From positions 3,100,001 through 3,164,000 of the forward strand of contig NC_005125.1 in the NCBI RefSeq assembly GCF_000011385.1: a stretch of DNA of 64,000 nucleotides, in the 5' to 3' direction. Under the pieces are notes generated by a model. That model was given only the letters and a program-made list of their open reading frames with translations. It was not told the DNA's origin and did no database searches. Below, piece by piece: positions 38,801 to 45,691 of this stretch. The number at the start of each line of letters is the position of its first letter. Positions within the stretch are counted from its first letter, which is position 1. The translations under genes and the position numbers were made by a program. The stretch comes from Gloeobacter violaceus PCC 7421. Lineage in GTDB: Bacteria; Cyanobacteriota; Cyanobacteriia; Gloeobacterales; Gloeobacteraceae.

Positions 38801-40555
38801 CTGGAGCTCACCCAGGCCCAGGCCCGCTACGCCGAGCGCAGCGGCAGCCTCTCGGGGCGCCTGTCGCCGGCGGGCGAGCAGAACGCGCGGCTGGTCATCG
38901 ACCGTTTGCCCCTCGAACTGGTCGAACCGCTGCTGCCCACGGGTACCCAAATCGAAGGCGACATCAATACCGAGGCGGTCCTCACGGGTACCCTCGCATC
39001 GCCGGCCTTTCAAGCGAATGTCGCGGCGGAGGCGCTGGAGTTCAACGGCCGCCAGGTAGATCCGGTGCGCACGGAGCTGACCCTGCGCTCCGGGCGGCTG
39101 TCCCTGGCCAACACCGCGATCGGCGTCGGCAGGCGTGGTGTCCAGTTGGTCGGCAGTCTGCCCATCCCGTTGCTCAACCCCGACAACGACCAGATCGATA
39201 TCCGGGCGCAACTGACGGGTGAGAACCTGCCGCTACTGAACATCTTGAGCGATCAACTTGTCTGGCAGAGCGCCGAAGGGGAAGCGACCCTCGCCGTGCG
39301 GGGCACCTACGGAGCGCCGCTCATCGACGGCAACGTCGAATTGCGCAACACCCAGGTGCAAATTCCCCGGCTGCAGACGACCCTCGCCATCGACCAGTTC
39401 GCGGCGCGCTTCAACCGGCGGCGGCTTCTGGTCGACCGACTTGCGGCCAATTTGGGCGGGGCGCCCCTGACGGGCGAAGGGGAACTGGCGCTGTTGCCGA
39501 ACAACGGAGCGGGCGGGGAATTGGCTTTGTCGATCGTCGGCGACATCAACCTGCCGGGGCTCTACAGGGGCGGCATCGACGGCCAACTGAGCGTAGGCGG
39601 GGCGCTGCTCGCACCGCGCATCGGCGGCAACCTGACGGTGAGCCCCGGAGATCTGCTGCTGTCGCTGCAGGATATTCAAAATCTCTCCGGCGCAGGATTG
39701 CGCACGGCGAACAGCAACGGCGCTCCGGCGCTGCCGGTCGAATTCGACGACCTGCGCATCCGGGTCGGCCCGCAGTTTCGCGTCAACATTACGGCCCTGA
39801 GCGCTCGGCTCGATGGGTTATTGGCCTTGAGTGGTCCGCTCGGCAAACTGGCTGTCGAAGGCTATATCAATGTCCCGCAGGGTTCGGTCACCATCGGGGT
39901 GGCCCGCTTCCGCCTCGACAGCAGCCGCCGCAACGCTCTCTACTTTGGCGGCGGCCTCGATCCGACCCTGGACCTGGTGGCCGAAGCGCGCGTCAGCGAA
40001 TCTTTCACCAGCGGGGTGGCGCGCCTCGACAGCGGCGGGCTCATCAACCCCAGTCTGCCTTCCGACCAGGCCAACCTCGGCCGCGCCTCGAAGGTCGACG
40101 TCGAAGCGACCGTCACCGGCACCGCCTCCAAGCCGAACATCGAACTGACTTCCAGTCCCTACCGCGACGAGACCGAGATCATCGCGCTGATTGGCGGCGG
40201 CGGCAACGCCGGTTCGCTTTTGACCGGGCTCATCCCGGCGGTGGGTACGACGCTCCTCCGGCCGGTCGAGCAGGAACTCGCTTCGCTGCTGGGTGTGGAC
40301 GAACTGCGCGTCGAATTTGCCAGCCGGGTAGCGAACGCCAGTCCCGAAAACATCGCCATCGGCATCGGTGTCGAGGCGATCAAAGACCTCACCCCGGCGG
40401 TGTCGGTTTCACTCTTTAAAAACATCACCGACAACATCCAGCCGGTGATCTTCGGCCTGCGCTACCGCATCAACGACAACATCGTCACCCGCGTCAGCGG
40501 CAACGAGACCTTCGATGATGTCAGCCTCTCGGTGCAGTTCGAATCGCGTTTTTAG
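35885..40555 (+). CDS. tamB: TamB-like envelope assembly / lipid transfer protein
   Basis: This 1556-residue protein has one N-terminal membrane anchor (LLFLGGALVLLVVVLGWLG) and a very long repetitive beta body. The C-terminal TamB (DUF490) domain is clear: GYINVPQGSVTIGVARFRL, DPTLDLVAEARVSE, IELTSSPYRDETEIIALIGG and a final beta region ending ESRF. TamB/AsmA-like proteins form hydrophobic grooves that span the periplasm and move phospholipids or help barrel proteins fold. The GTG start at 35885 is followed directly by a basic stretch and the anchor. The plant and cyanobacterial homologues (Tic236-type) are of similar kind. Confidence 0.92.
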   Translation: MKFRRLLFLGGALVLLVVVLGWLGTVWLGPAALAQAEVQLSRTLKTPVRLGRLQALLPWRIAVGPVSVASPKKPDLLEAPSASVGFNLLRFAFGQGLDARIRVEKPVLRLRRDAQGRFNLPSFAAGETRSGGTIDKLLSRVEIDDATFVYDDRVLGGKSLTLTGIDVLADIGPTGAAYTLNAPFGRGEVQAEGNSDLDDFDTTIDARLRNIPVATAAVLLNLGDLSVRGGTAEGAVQLRLKNGVFAASGPLRLTGGELLLRPYRAPLTNLDVAAKLAWPKLNLERIEGRLAGSRVSGTGAFNLPEDLGLDLIVAGPLEQLVPAFTSPPVPVRGVTRTALQARIPLARPDRLTATARVRAQTPVQVDRLVVNNFQAEQQLTNLRLSGPFRFEIARGQVAGRTDLNFAPGAQAQVDIVATGRDVVPEEILARYDARLPVERVGRLAFQARIAGPANRLLARADFNQRDGRLQGKAFSSTGTVVLAGSELFVENTRVQLDGTAAQLLANGQANLVGRRLFGAQLTVAAVPLSLASPALGGTAEGQVEVSGSLQSLASLQGSGTFTVPRPFVNNRLLPPVATAFRLRDQVVQLDRFTFNGLTADGELRPNLSGAPGPLLRSADLRIALDGFDLTALPLPVRVDGQLDGNGTFRGNLEQPDLALDLRVRGAGVGRYRAPVLSGPVRWRGDTLSARLTGDNQRAFAEARLEPRGVRLITFDVLSDRTRIAASRGYFDFEQGLITLAAQVKNFDLERLQLDPVGPLRTIEGSLDAEVNLARTARGYEGRVDATLSGGRLNAFTLGPTRLRASLANNRLTVEPTLITLGNSRYTLGGQAGLGADDPIAFELRVERGRLEQAVQLLGLYSLTTLFSDQSGPVCCAMDLGPLALGGTALPLQQLLAVYQRASEVTLARIDTTARAFIPDDLRRLRGRYDLSARLGGSRNAPVVGFVLAGRNWQWDQYRLDTVEAAGDYRDGNLELTQAQARYAERSGSLSGRLSPAGEQNARLVIDRLPLELVEPLLPTGTQIEGDINTEAVLTGTLASPAFQANVAAEALEFNGRQVDPVRTELTLRSGRLSLANTAIGVGRRGVQLVGSLPIPLLNPDNDQIDIRAQLTGENLPLLNILSDQLVWQSAEGEATLAVRGTYGAPLIDGNVELRNTQVQIPRLQTTLAIDQFAARFNRRRLLVDRLAANLGGAPLTGEGELALLPNNGAGGELALSIVGDINLPGLYRGGIDGQLSVGGALLAPRIGGNLTVSPGDLLLSLQDIQNLSGAGLRTANSNGAPALPVEFDDLRIRVGPQFRVNITALSARLDGLLALSGPLGKLAVEGYINVPQGSVTIGVARFRLDSSRRNALYFGGGLDPTLDLVAEARVSESFTSGVARLDSGGLINPSLPSDQANLGRASKVDVEATVTGTASKPNIELTSSPYRDETEIIALIGGGGNAGSLLTGLIPAVGTTLLRPVEQELASLLGVDELRVEFASRVANASPENIAIGIGVEAIKDLTPAVSVSLFKNITDNIQPVIFGLRYRINDNIVTRVSGNETFDDVSLSVQFESRF

Positions 40556-40644
40556 TTTGTGCGGCACCCGTATGGCGTCTGCATCGCCGGGCGTTGGAGA
40601 TGGCAGTTTTGTTATGCTTTACTGGCAAACGCGGGAGAGCAGCG

Positions 40645-41010
40645 ATGAGTTTGAACATGGTGACCCTGGTCGGTCGGGCCGGGCGGGATCCGGAAGTGCG
40701 CTATTTCGAATCGGGCAATGTCAAATGCACCCTCACCCTCGCGGTCAACCGCTTGCGGCGCAAGGGCGAAGAGGACAAACCCGACTGGTTCGACCTCGAA
40801 GTGTGGGGTAAGACCGCCGAAATCGCCGCCGAGTACGTGCGCAAAGGCTCACTCATCGGCGTGTCCGGCGCCCTCACCTTCAGCCGCTGGCAGGATAAAG
40901 TCACCAAAGAAGCTAAAGAGCGCCCGATTATCAAAGTCGACCGCCTGGAATTGCTCGGCTCCAAGCGCGACAGCACCGGCGAGGCACCGAGCATGGACGA
41001 GGATTTTTAA
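40645..41010 (+). CDS. ssb: Single-stranded DNA-binding protein
   Basis: This 121-residue OB-fold protein has LNMVTLVGRAGRDPEVRYFE and FDLEVWGKTAEIAAEYVRKGSLIGVSG. It is the short cyanobacterial type, and it ends in SMDEDF, a good match to the acidic SSB tip that recruits partners. ATG 40645 is chosen; the frame extends upstream without similarity. The nitrilase gene starts directly after its stop codon. Confidence 0.93.
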   Translation: MSLNMVTLVGRAGRDPEVRYFESGNVKCTLTLAVNRLRRKGEEDKPDWFDLEVWGKTAEIAAEYVRKGSLIGVSGALTFSRWQDKVTKEAKERPIIKVDRLELLGSKRDSTGEAPSMDEDF

Positions 41011-41823
41011 GTGATAGAAAGCTACCTGGCCGCCGCTATCCAGATGACCAGCACCGCCGACATCGAGGCCAACCTCGACCAGGCCTATGCGCTGATTGGC
41101 ATCGCGGTGCGCCGCGGCGCCCGCCTGGTCAGCCTGCCCGAGAACTTTGCCTTTCTGGGACTGGAGGCTGAGAAACTCGCCCTCGCCCCGCGCATCGCCG
41201 AGATGAGCGAAAAATTTCTTGTCTCCGCCGCGCGCGACTGGGCGGTGACGCTGCTGGGCGGCGGCTACCCGGTGCTCGCCGAGCAGACGGCCAAGTGCTA
41301 CAACACAGCCCTGCTCGTGGGTCCCGAGGGTCAGGAGTTGGGCCGCTACCGCAAATTGCACCTGTTCGACGTCAACCTGCCCGACGGCAACACTTACCAC
41401 GAGTCCGACTCGATCGTGCCCGGCAAAGACCTGGTGGTGGTGCGCAGCGACACCCTCGGCAATCTGGGTCTATCGGTCTGCTACGACCTGCGCTTTCCGG
41501 AACTCTACCGGGCCCTCTCGGCGGCGGGGGCGGAAGTCCTGCTGGTGCCCTCGGCCTTTACCGCCTTCACCGGCAAGGACCACTGGCGGGTGCTCCTGCA
41601 GGCGCGGGCGATCGAAAATACCTGCTACGTGATCGCCGCCGCCCAGACCGGCGAGCACTATCCGCGTCGGCAAACCTACGGCCACGCGATGATCGTCGAT
41701 CCGTGGGGCAACGTGCTCTCCGACGCCGGGGACACCACCGGCATCGCCATCGGCGAAATCAACCCCATGCGTCTGGAGGCGGTGCGCCGCCAATTGCCCG
41801 TGCTGCAACACCGGCAACTTTGA
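41011..41823 (+). CDS. Carbon-nitrogen hydrolase, Nit1/Nit2-like amidase
   Basis: This 270-residue nitrilase-superfamily protein has the catalytic triad Glu44 (LPENF), Lys115 (YRKLHLFDV) and Cys157 (VCYDLRFPELYR). The closest pattern is the Nit group that removes the amide from deaminated glutathione, a metabolite-repair step. The GTG start follows the ssb stop with no gap, so the genes are cotranscribed. Length is normal. Confidence 0.88.
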   Translation: MIESYLAAAIQMTSTADIEANLDQAYALIGIAVRRGARLVSLPENFAFLGLEAEKLALAPRIAEMSEKFLVSAARDWAVTLLGGGYPVLAEQTAKCYNTALLVGPEGQELGRYRKLHLFDVNLPDGNTYHESDSIVPGKDLVVVRSDTLGNLGLSVCYDLRFPELYRALSAAGAEVLLVPSAFTAFTGKDHWRVLLQARAIENTCYVIAAAQTGEHYPRRQTYGHAMIVDPWGNVLSDAGDTTGIAIGEINPMRLEAVRRQLPVLQHRQL

Positions 41824-41938
41824 TCCCGGGCCGCCATTACAAACTGTTCATTTTGAACTAAAATTCGCCCCAGGCGTTCCGGCGAGCGGATATGGTAGTG
41901 TTGGTGGCTACGTCCAGCCACACTGCCGGTATTTTTAG

Positions 41939-42892
41939 ATGGAAATTACTATTCGCATCCGCCGCCAGGCCGAATCGGGTTCGCCGGATTACAAAAGCTA
42001 TGGGCTCGATGTCGATCCCGGCACCACGGTGCTCGACGCCCTGATGCGCATCAAGGGCGAGATCGACGGCACCCTTGCCTTTCGCAAAAATTGCCGCAAC
42101 GCGATTTGCGGCAGTTGCGCGATGCGCATCAACGGCCGCTCGGCCCTCGCCTGCGCAAACCGCATCCGCGATGTGGCGGACGCCCGCGGCGAGATATTGA
42201 TTCAACCGATGGGCAATATGCCGGTGATTAAGGATCTGGTGGTCGATATGACCAGTTTCTGGAAGCACCTCGACCAGGTGGATCCCTACGTGAGCACGGC
42301 CGCTCGCCGCCCGCCCGAAAAAGAATTCCTGCAGACGCCCGAGCAGCGCGCCGCCGTCGAGCAGGCGGGCAACTGCATCCTCTGCGGCGCCTGCTACTCC
42401 GAGTGCAACTCCCGCGAGGTCAACCCCAATTTTGTTGGTCCCCACGCCTTGGCCAAGGCCCAGCGGGTGATGGCCGACAACCGCGACGACCGGACCGCCC
42501 AGCGCCACGCGCTGTACAACCAACCGGAATTTGCCTGGGGCTGCACCCGCTGCTTCTACTGCAACGAGGTCTGCCCGATGGGCGTCCAGCCCCTCGATCA
42601 AATCCAGAAGATCCGCCACGAACTGCTCACCGACAAGGCGGCTCAGCCCAACACCGCCATGCGCCACCGCCGGGTGATGGTACGCCAGATCAAAGAATCC
42701 GGCTGGCTGGACGAAGCCAGCTTCGCCCTGCAGGTGGTCGGTCGCGACTTTAAGGGGCTGTGGAACCTGGTGCCCCTCGGCGTGCGCATGGCCGCCAAGG
42801 GCAAGATGCCCCTGCGCCACCGGCCCATCGAGAATTGTGCGCAAGTGCGCGACTTGATCGAGGAAATCCAGAAAGAAGACGCCCAATCATGA
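41939..42892 (+). CDS. sdhB: Succinate dehydrogenase / fumarate reductase iron-sulfur subunit
   Basis: This 317-residue protein carries electrons from the flavin subunit to the membrane subunit. The 2Fe-2S ligands are in CRNAICGSCAMRINGRSALAC, and two further cysteine clusters (CILCGACYSEC and CTRCFYCNEVCPMG) hold the 4Fe-4S and 3Fe-4S/4Fe-4S centres. The last cluster has four Cys, as in type E enzymes. The stop overlaps the HdrB-like gene (ATGA). sdhA is not adjacent. Confidence 0.92.
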   Translation: MEITIRIRRQAESGSPDYKSYGLDVDPGTTVLDALMRIKGEIDGTLAFRKNCRNAICGSCAMRINGRSALACANRIRDVADARGEILIQPMGNMPVIKDLVVDMTSFWKHLDQVDPYVSTAARRPPEKEFLQTPEQRAAVEQAGNCILCGACYSECNSREVNPNFVGPHALAKAQRVMADNRDDRTAQRHALYNQPEFAWGCTRCFYCNEVCPMGVQPLDQIQKIRHELLTDKAAQPNTAMRHRRVMVRQIKESGWLDEASFALQVVGRDFKGLWNLVPLGVRMAAKGKMPLRHRPIENCAQVRDLIEEIQKEDAQS

Positions 42893-43785
42893 TCGCCACT
42901 CCCCTCAAATATGCCTACTATCCCGGCTGTGTCGCCCGCGGCGCCTGTCGGGAACTGTACACTTCCACCGCCTTGATCACCGAAGCCCTGGGCATCGAGC
43001 TGGTGGAACTCAAAAGTGCCTCCTGCTGCGGCGCGGGCACACTCAAAGAAGATTCGCAGCGATTGCAAGACGCGGTCAACGCCCGCAACATCGCTCTGGC
43101 CGAGGAGCAGGGGCTGACCATGCTCACCCAGTGCAGCACCTGCCAGGGGGTGCTGGGGGCGGTGAACGACAAGCTGCGCGCCGAGCGCGGCTCCGCCTAC
43201 CGCGACGAGATCAACGCCCTGCTGGCCCGGGGCGGCCACCACTACGACGGCTCGGTGGACGTGCGCCACCTGCTGTGGATCTTGCTGGAGGACGTGGGGC
43301 TCGACAACTTGCGTGCCCGGGTGCGCCGTCCGCTCACGGGTCTGCGCTGCGGCAGCTTCTACGGCTGCTATCTACTGCGTGCCCAGGCGCATCGGCGCGT
43401 AGACGACGCCTTCAATCCCCAGTCGCTGGAGAAGATCTTCGAAGCGCTGGGGGCTACCCCCGTCTACTTCGAGGGCCGCACCAAGTGCTGCGGCTTTCCG
43501 CTGTCGAGTTACGACACGCCAACGTCTTTTTCGATGGCGGCCGTTCGCCTGCAGGATGCCATCGACTGCGGGGCCGACTGCCTGGTCACCCCCTGTCCGC
43601 TCTGCCACCTCAACCTGGACGCCCGCCAACCCGAAGTCGAACGCCAGGTGGGCCGCAAGCTGGGTTTGCCCGTGCTGCATCTGCCGCAGCTGGTGGGTCT
43701 TGCCCTGGGCCTCTCCCCCGAGCAGCTCGGCCTCGGGCGGCACATCGTTTCGACCCGGCCGGTGCTGGAGCGGTTGGGACTTTAA
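42889..43785 (+). CDS. HdrB-like CCG-domain subunit (SdhE/SdhC-type membrane partner)
   Basis: This 298-residue protein has two CCG domains with ASCCGAGT...CSTCQGV and TKCCGFPL...CPLCHLN, the cysteine-rich motif of heterodisulfide reductase subunit B. In type E succinate:quinone reductases this protein replaces classical membrane subunits. It starts at ATG 42889, overlapping the sdhB stop by 4 bases, which supports a shared complex. A CCG protein is otherwise found with lactate or glycolate oxidases; the neighbour decides for the SDH role. Confidence 0.85.
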   Translation: MIATPLKYAYYPGCVARGACRELYTSTALITEALGIELVELKSASCCGAGTLKEDSQRLQDAVNARNIALAEEQGLTMLTQCSTCQGVLGAVNDKLRAERGSAYRDEINALLARGGHHYDGSVDVRHLLWILLEDVGLDNLRARVRRPLTGLRCGSFYGCYLLRAQAHRRVDDAFNPQSLEKIFEALGATPVYFEGRTKCCGFPLSSYDTPTSFSMAAVRLQDAIDCGADCLVTPCPLCHLNLDARQPEVERQVGRKLGLPVLHLPQLVGLALGLSPEQLGLGRHIVSTRPVLERLGL

Positions 43786-43829
43786 GTCCGATGCGCTAAC
43801 ATCAAAAAGCCCAATTGCCGGACCGTCCC

Positions 43830-44057
43830 ATGCGTCACCCTCAGTTACGCGAAGAACCCCGCCACCAGAAGGCCGCTGTCCTTCCCTCCACCCAGCGCGA
43901 GAGCATCCTCGACTGGCTGCGGCGCAGCGGCAAGCTGCAATCGCGCAATGTGGTCGATGAAGAGGCCCTCGCCGAGGACGAAGATTTCGACGATCTCGTC
44001 GACGACGACGAGCAACTCTACGACGACGACGACACCGCCGCCGACGATGAGGAGTGA
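43830..44057 (+). CDS. DUF3134 family small acidic protein
   Basis: This 75-residue protein is a cyanobacterial family member with MRHPQLREEPRHQKAAVLP, SILDWLRRSGKL and a very acidic C-terminal tail of Asp and Glu. ATG 43830 is the start; MPDRP would add five residues. The function is unknown. It is 44 bases after the SDH pair. Confidence 0.78.
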   Translation: MRHPQLREEPRHQKAAVLPSTQRESILDWLRRSGKLQSRNVVDEEALAEDEDFDDLVDDDEQLYDDDDTAADDEE

Positions 44058-44209
44058 TCTCAATTTCTATTGAGAAGCTTTAAAAGTCGCCCCGCGGCAA
44101 AATTTTGCCCTTAGCCTGAAAGAGCCCTCCCACGGCAGCATTCTCTCCTCAGGGTGCCGATTTTTGGGGGGGTTTTTTGCTGGGACTTCGTGGCATTCTG
44201 AAGGGTGAA

Positions 44210-44224
44210 TGTTCACGGTGAACA
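44210..44224. promoter_or_regulatory. 15-bp perfect palindrome before a hypothetical gene
   Basis: TGTTCAC G GTGAACA is a perfect odd-length inverted repeat ending 2 bases before the AGGAGG ribosome binding site region of the next gene. It looks like an operator for a dimeric repressor, or a leader hairpin that affects translation. Confidence 0.5.
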
Positions 44225-44239
44225 ACAGGAGGTATTGCG

Positions 44240-44716
44240 ATGACGGAGCCCCTCAGAGCCCGGATGCTGCTGTCCCACAACTTCGACACGTCCACTGCGG
44301 CGGTGGAAGCGCTCAGCCCGGCGCAATTTGCCCAGATATTCACCGAAGGGCTCGCCGCTTACCCGGATTTGCAGTGCCGGTGCCTGGAGGATAGCCCCCA
44401 CTGGTTGGTGGAAATTTATTTTCCGATTGCTTTTACCCCCCGCCAGGTGGGCGAACTGTGCGGGCGCACCCTCGCCAAAAACCGCGCAGGCGAGCGCAAA
44501 GGCGAAGGCCGCCTACCGGACACCTTGATACTGGGGGGTCTGAAGACCACCCCAGCCCTGGGCAACGCCCCCTACAGCCTCAGGCCGGGCGAATGGGGCG
44601 TCGATGTCGTCGAGACCGACGCGGCGGAAGCCTTTCTTACGGCCATCGGCTGGGAAGCCACCGTCGCCGGCCGCCCCACGGACACCAGCTTCAAATTCGA
44701 AATTCGGGGTGCATGA
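44240..44716 (+). CDS. Hypothetical soluble protein
   Basis: This 158-residue protein has a strong AGGAGG site 7 bases before the ATG. There is no signal peptide or membrane helix. It is rich in Ala, Thr and Pro, with an alpha/beta look (SHNFDTSTAAVEALSPAQFA, HWLVEIYFPIAFTPRQVGELC). No family was recognised. A 15-bp palindrome in its leader suggests specific regulation. Confidence 0.65.
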   Translation: MTEPLRARMLLSHNFDTSTAAVEALSPAQFAQIFTEGLAAYPDLQCRCLEDSPHWLVEIYFPIAFTPRQVGELCGRTLAKNRAGERKGEGRLPDTLILGGLKTTPALGNAPYSLRPGEWGVDVVETDAAEAFLTAIGWEATVAGRPTDTSFKFEIRGA

Positions 44717-44771
44717 GCCGCGATGCCTCGGGCTTGGTCGGCACCGGTTGAAAAGGCCGTGCATGCCGACT

Positions 44772-45584
44772 TCAGCGGCGCTTGCGGTTCTGTTTGCGCG
44801 AGCGCTTGGCCATCTTGCGCCGCTGGTCGGTACCGCGCTTACGCGCTTTGTGGCTGTCGCCTGCCCGCCCACTGAAGCCGAAGGCAGGCGGCAACCACCC
44901 TCCGGGCAGCCGACTGGGCGATTTGAGGCCAAAGGCCACCTGTACATCGTCCCAGTCGCCGATAAATATTTCATCGACATTGCCGGTGGCAAAGGCGCTC
45001 TCGATCGCCGCCAGGGCTTCGAGGCCGTCCAACTCGATAAGACTGCCAATCAAAAAGGCGTTCCACTCCGCGTCGTTGGTCGCCGCCGTCTCCAGTTGGC
45101 TGGTCAGTTCCGCCACGACGGTCTCGCGCGCTTCAGGGTATTTGCGGGCAATCAGCGTCAGGGCGGAGAGGGGACTGCCGCGCATGTCCGTCGAGAGATC
45201 GCGATTACTCACCATCGCCAGGGTGGCCGGCAGCGCCGCCATCCCGATCATCTGCAGAACCCGCGGAATTTCGATGCACACCCAGTCGTCCTCCGGCAAC
45301 TGGCCCATCAGATCGAGCAGCGGCTCGACGGCCGCCTCGGCACCCAGTTGGCCCAGGGTGCGCCAGGCGTGGACCGGTCCCCAAACTTGCGGCACTTCCT
45401 CTTCAGAAGTATGCAAAGGTACGTTCGTCGCCAACTGCATCAGTTGCGGGATGTGTTCGGCCGTCAGCCCCATCGCCAGGTAGTCGGGCCAATCGATAGC
45501 TGTGCCGTTGGCATCGCCCAGTTGCAGTAACCGGTCCACCGGCAGCGAGTAATTCACAAATTCGGGAAGTGTCGTGTCACTCAT
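44772..45584 (-). CDS. HEAT-repeat-like protein with basic tail
   Basis: This 270-residue protein begins with a region of about 40 residues, then helical repeats of HEAT type (VWGPVHAWRTLGQLGAEAAVEPLLDLM, VLQMIGMAALPATLAMV, LSALTLIARKYPEARETVVAEL). Related proteins often end in an SEC-C zinc domain, but this one ends in a basic tail (KARKRGTDQRRKMAKRSRKQ). It is divergent from the helicase gene at the island's edge. Function is unknown. Confidence 0.65.
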   Translation of the reverse strand: MSDTTLPEFVNYSLPVDRLLQLGDANGTAIDWPDYLAMGLTAEHIPQLMQLATNVPLHTSEEEVPQVWGPVHAWRTLGQLGAEAAVEPLLDLMGQLPEDDWVCIEIPRVLQMIGMAALPATLAMVSNRDLSTDMRGSPLSALTLIARKYPEARETVVAELTSQLETAATNDAEWNAFLIGSLIELDGLEALAAIESAFATGNVDEIFIGDWDDVQVAFGLKSPSRLPGGWLPPAFGFSGRAGDSHKARKRGTDQRRKMAKRSRKQNRKRR

Positions 45585-45649
45585 GGGCTTTGGTTTGGGC
45601 TGGTCGGCTCACCCCTGTATTTTACTGGGCCGATTTTGGCGTCTACACC

Positions 45650-45659
45650 GTGTCGACAC
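45650..45659. promoter_or_regulatory. Palindrome GTGTCGACAC between divergent genes
   Basis: A 10-bp perfect palindrome lies in the 107-base gap between the divergent HEAT and helicase genes. GTCTACAC and GTATAGAC flank it as an imperfect inverted pair. It may be an operator serving one or both genes. Confidence 0.35.
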
Positions 45660-45691
45660 AGTTGTTGCACTGGGTATAGACACAATAGAGC

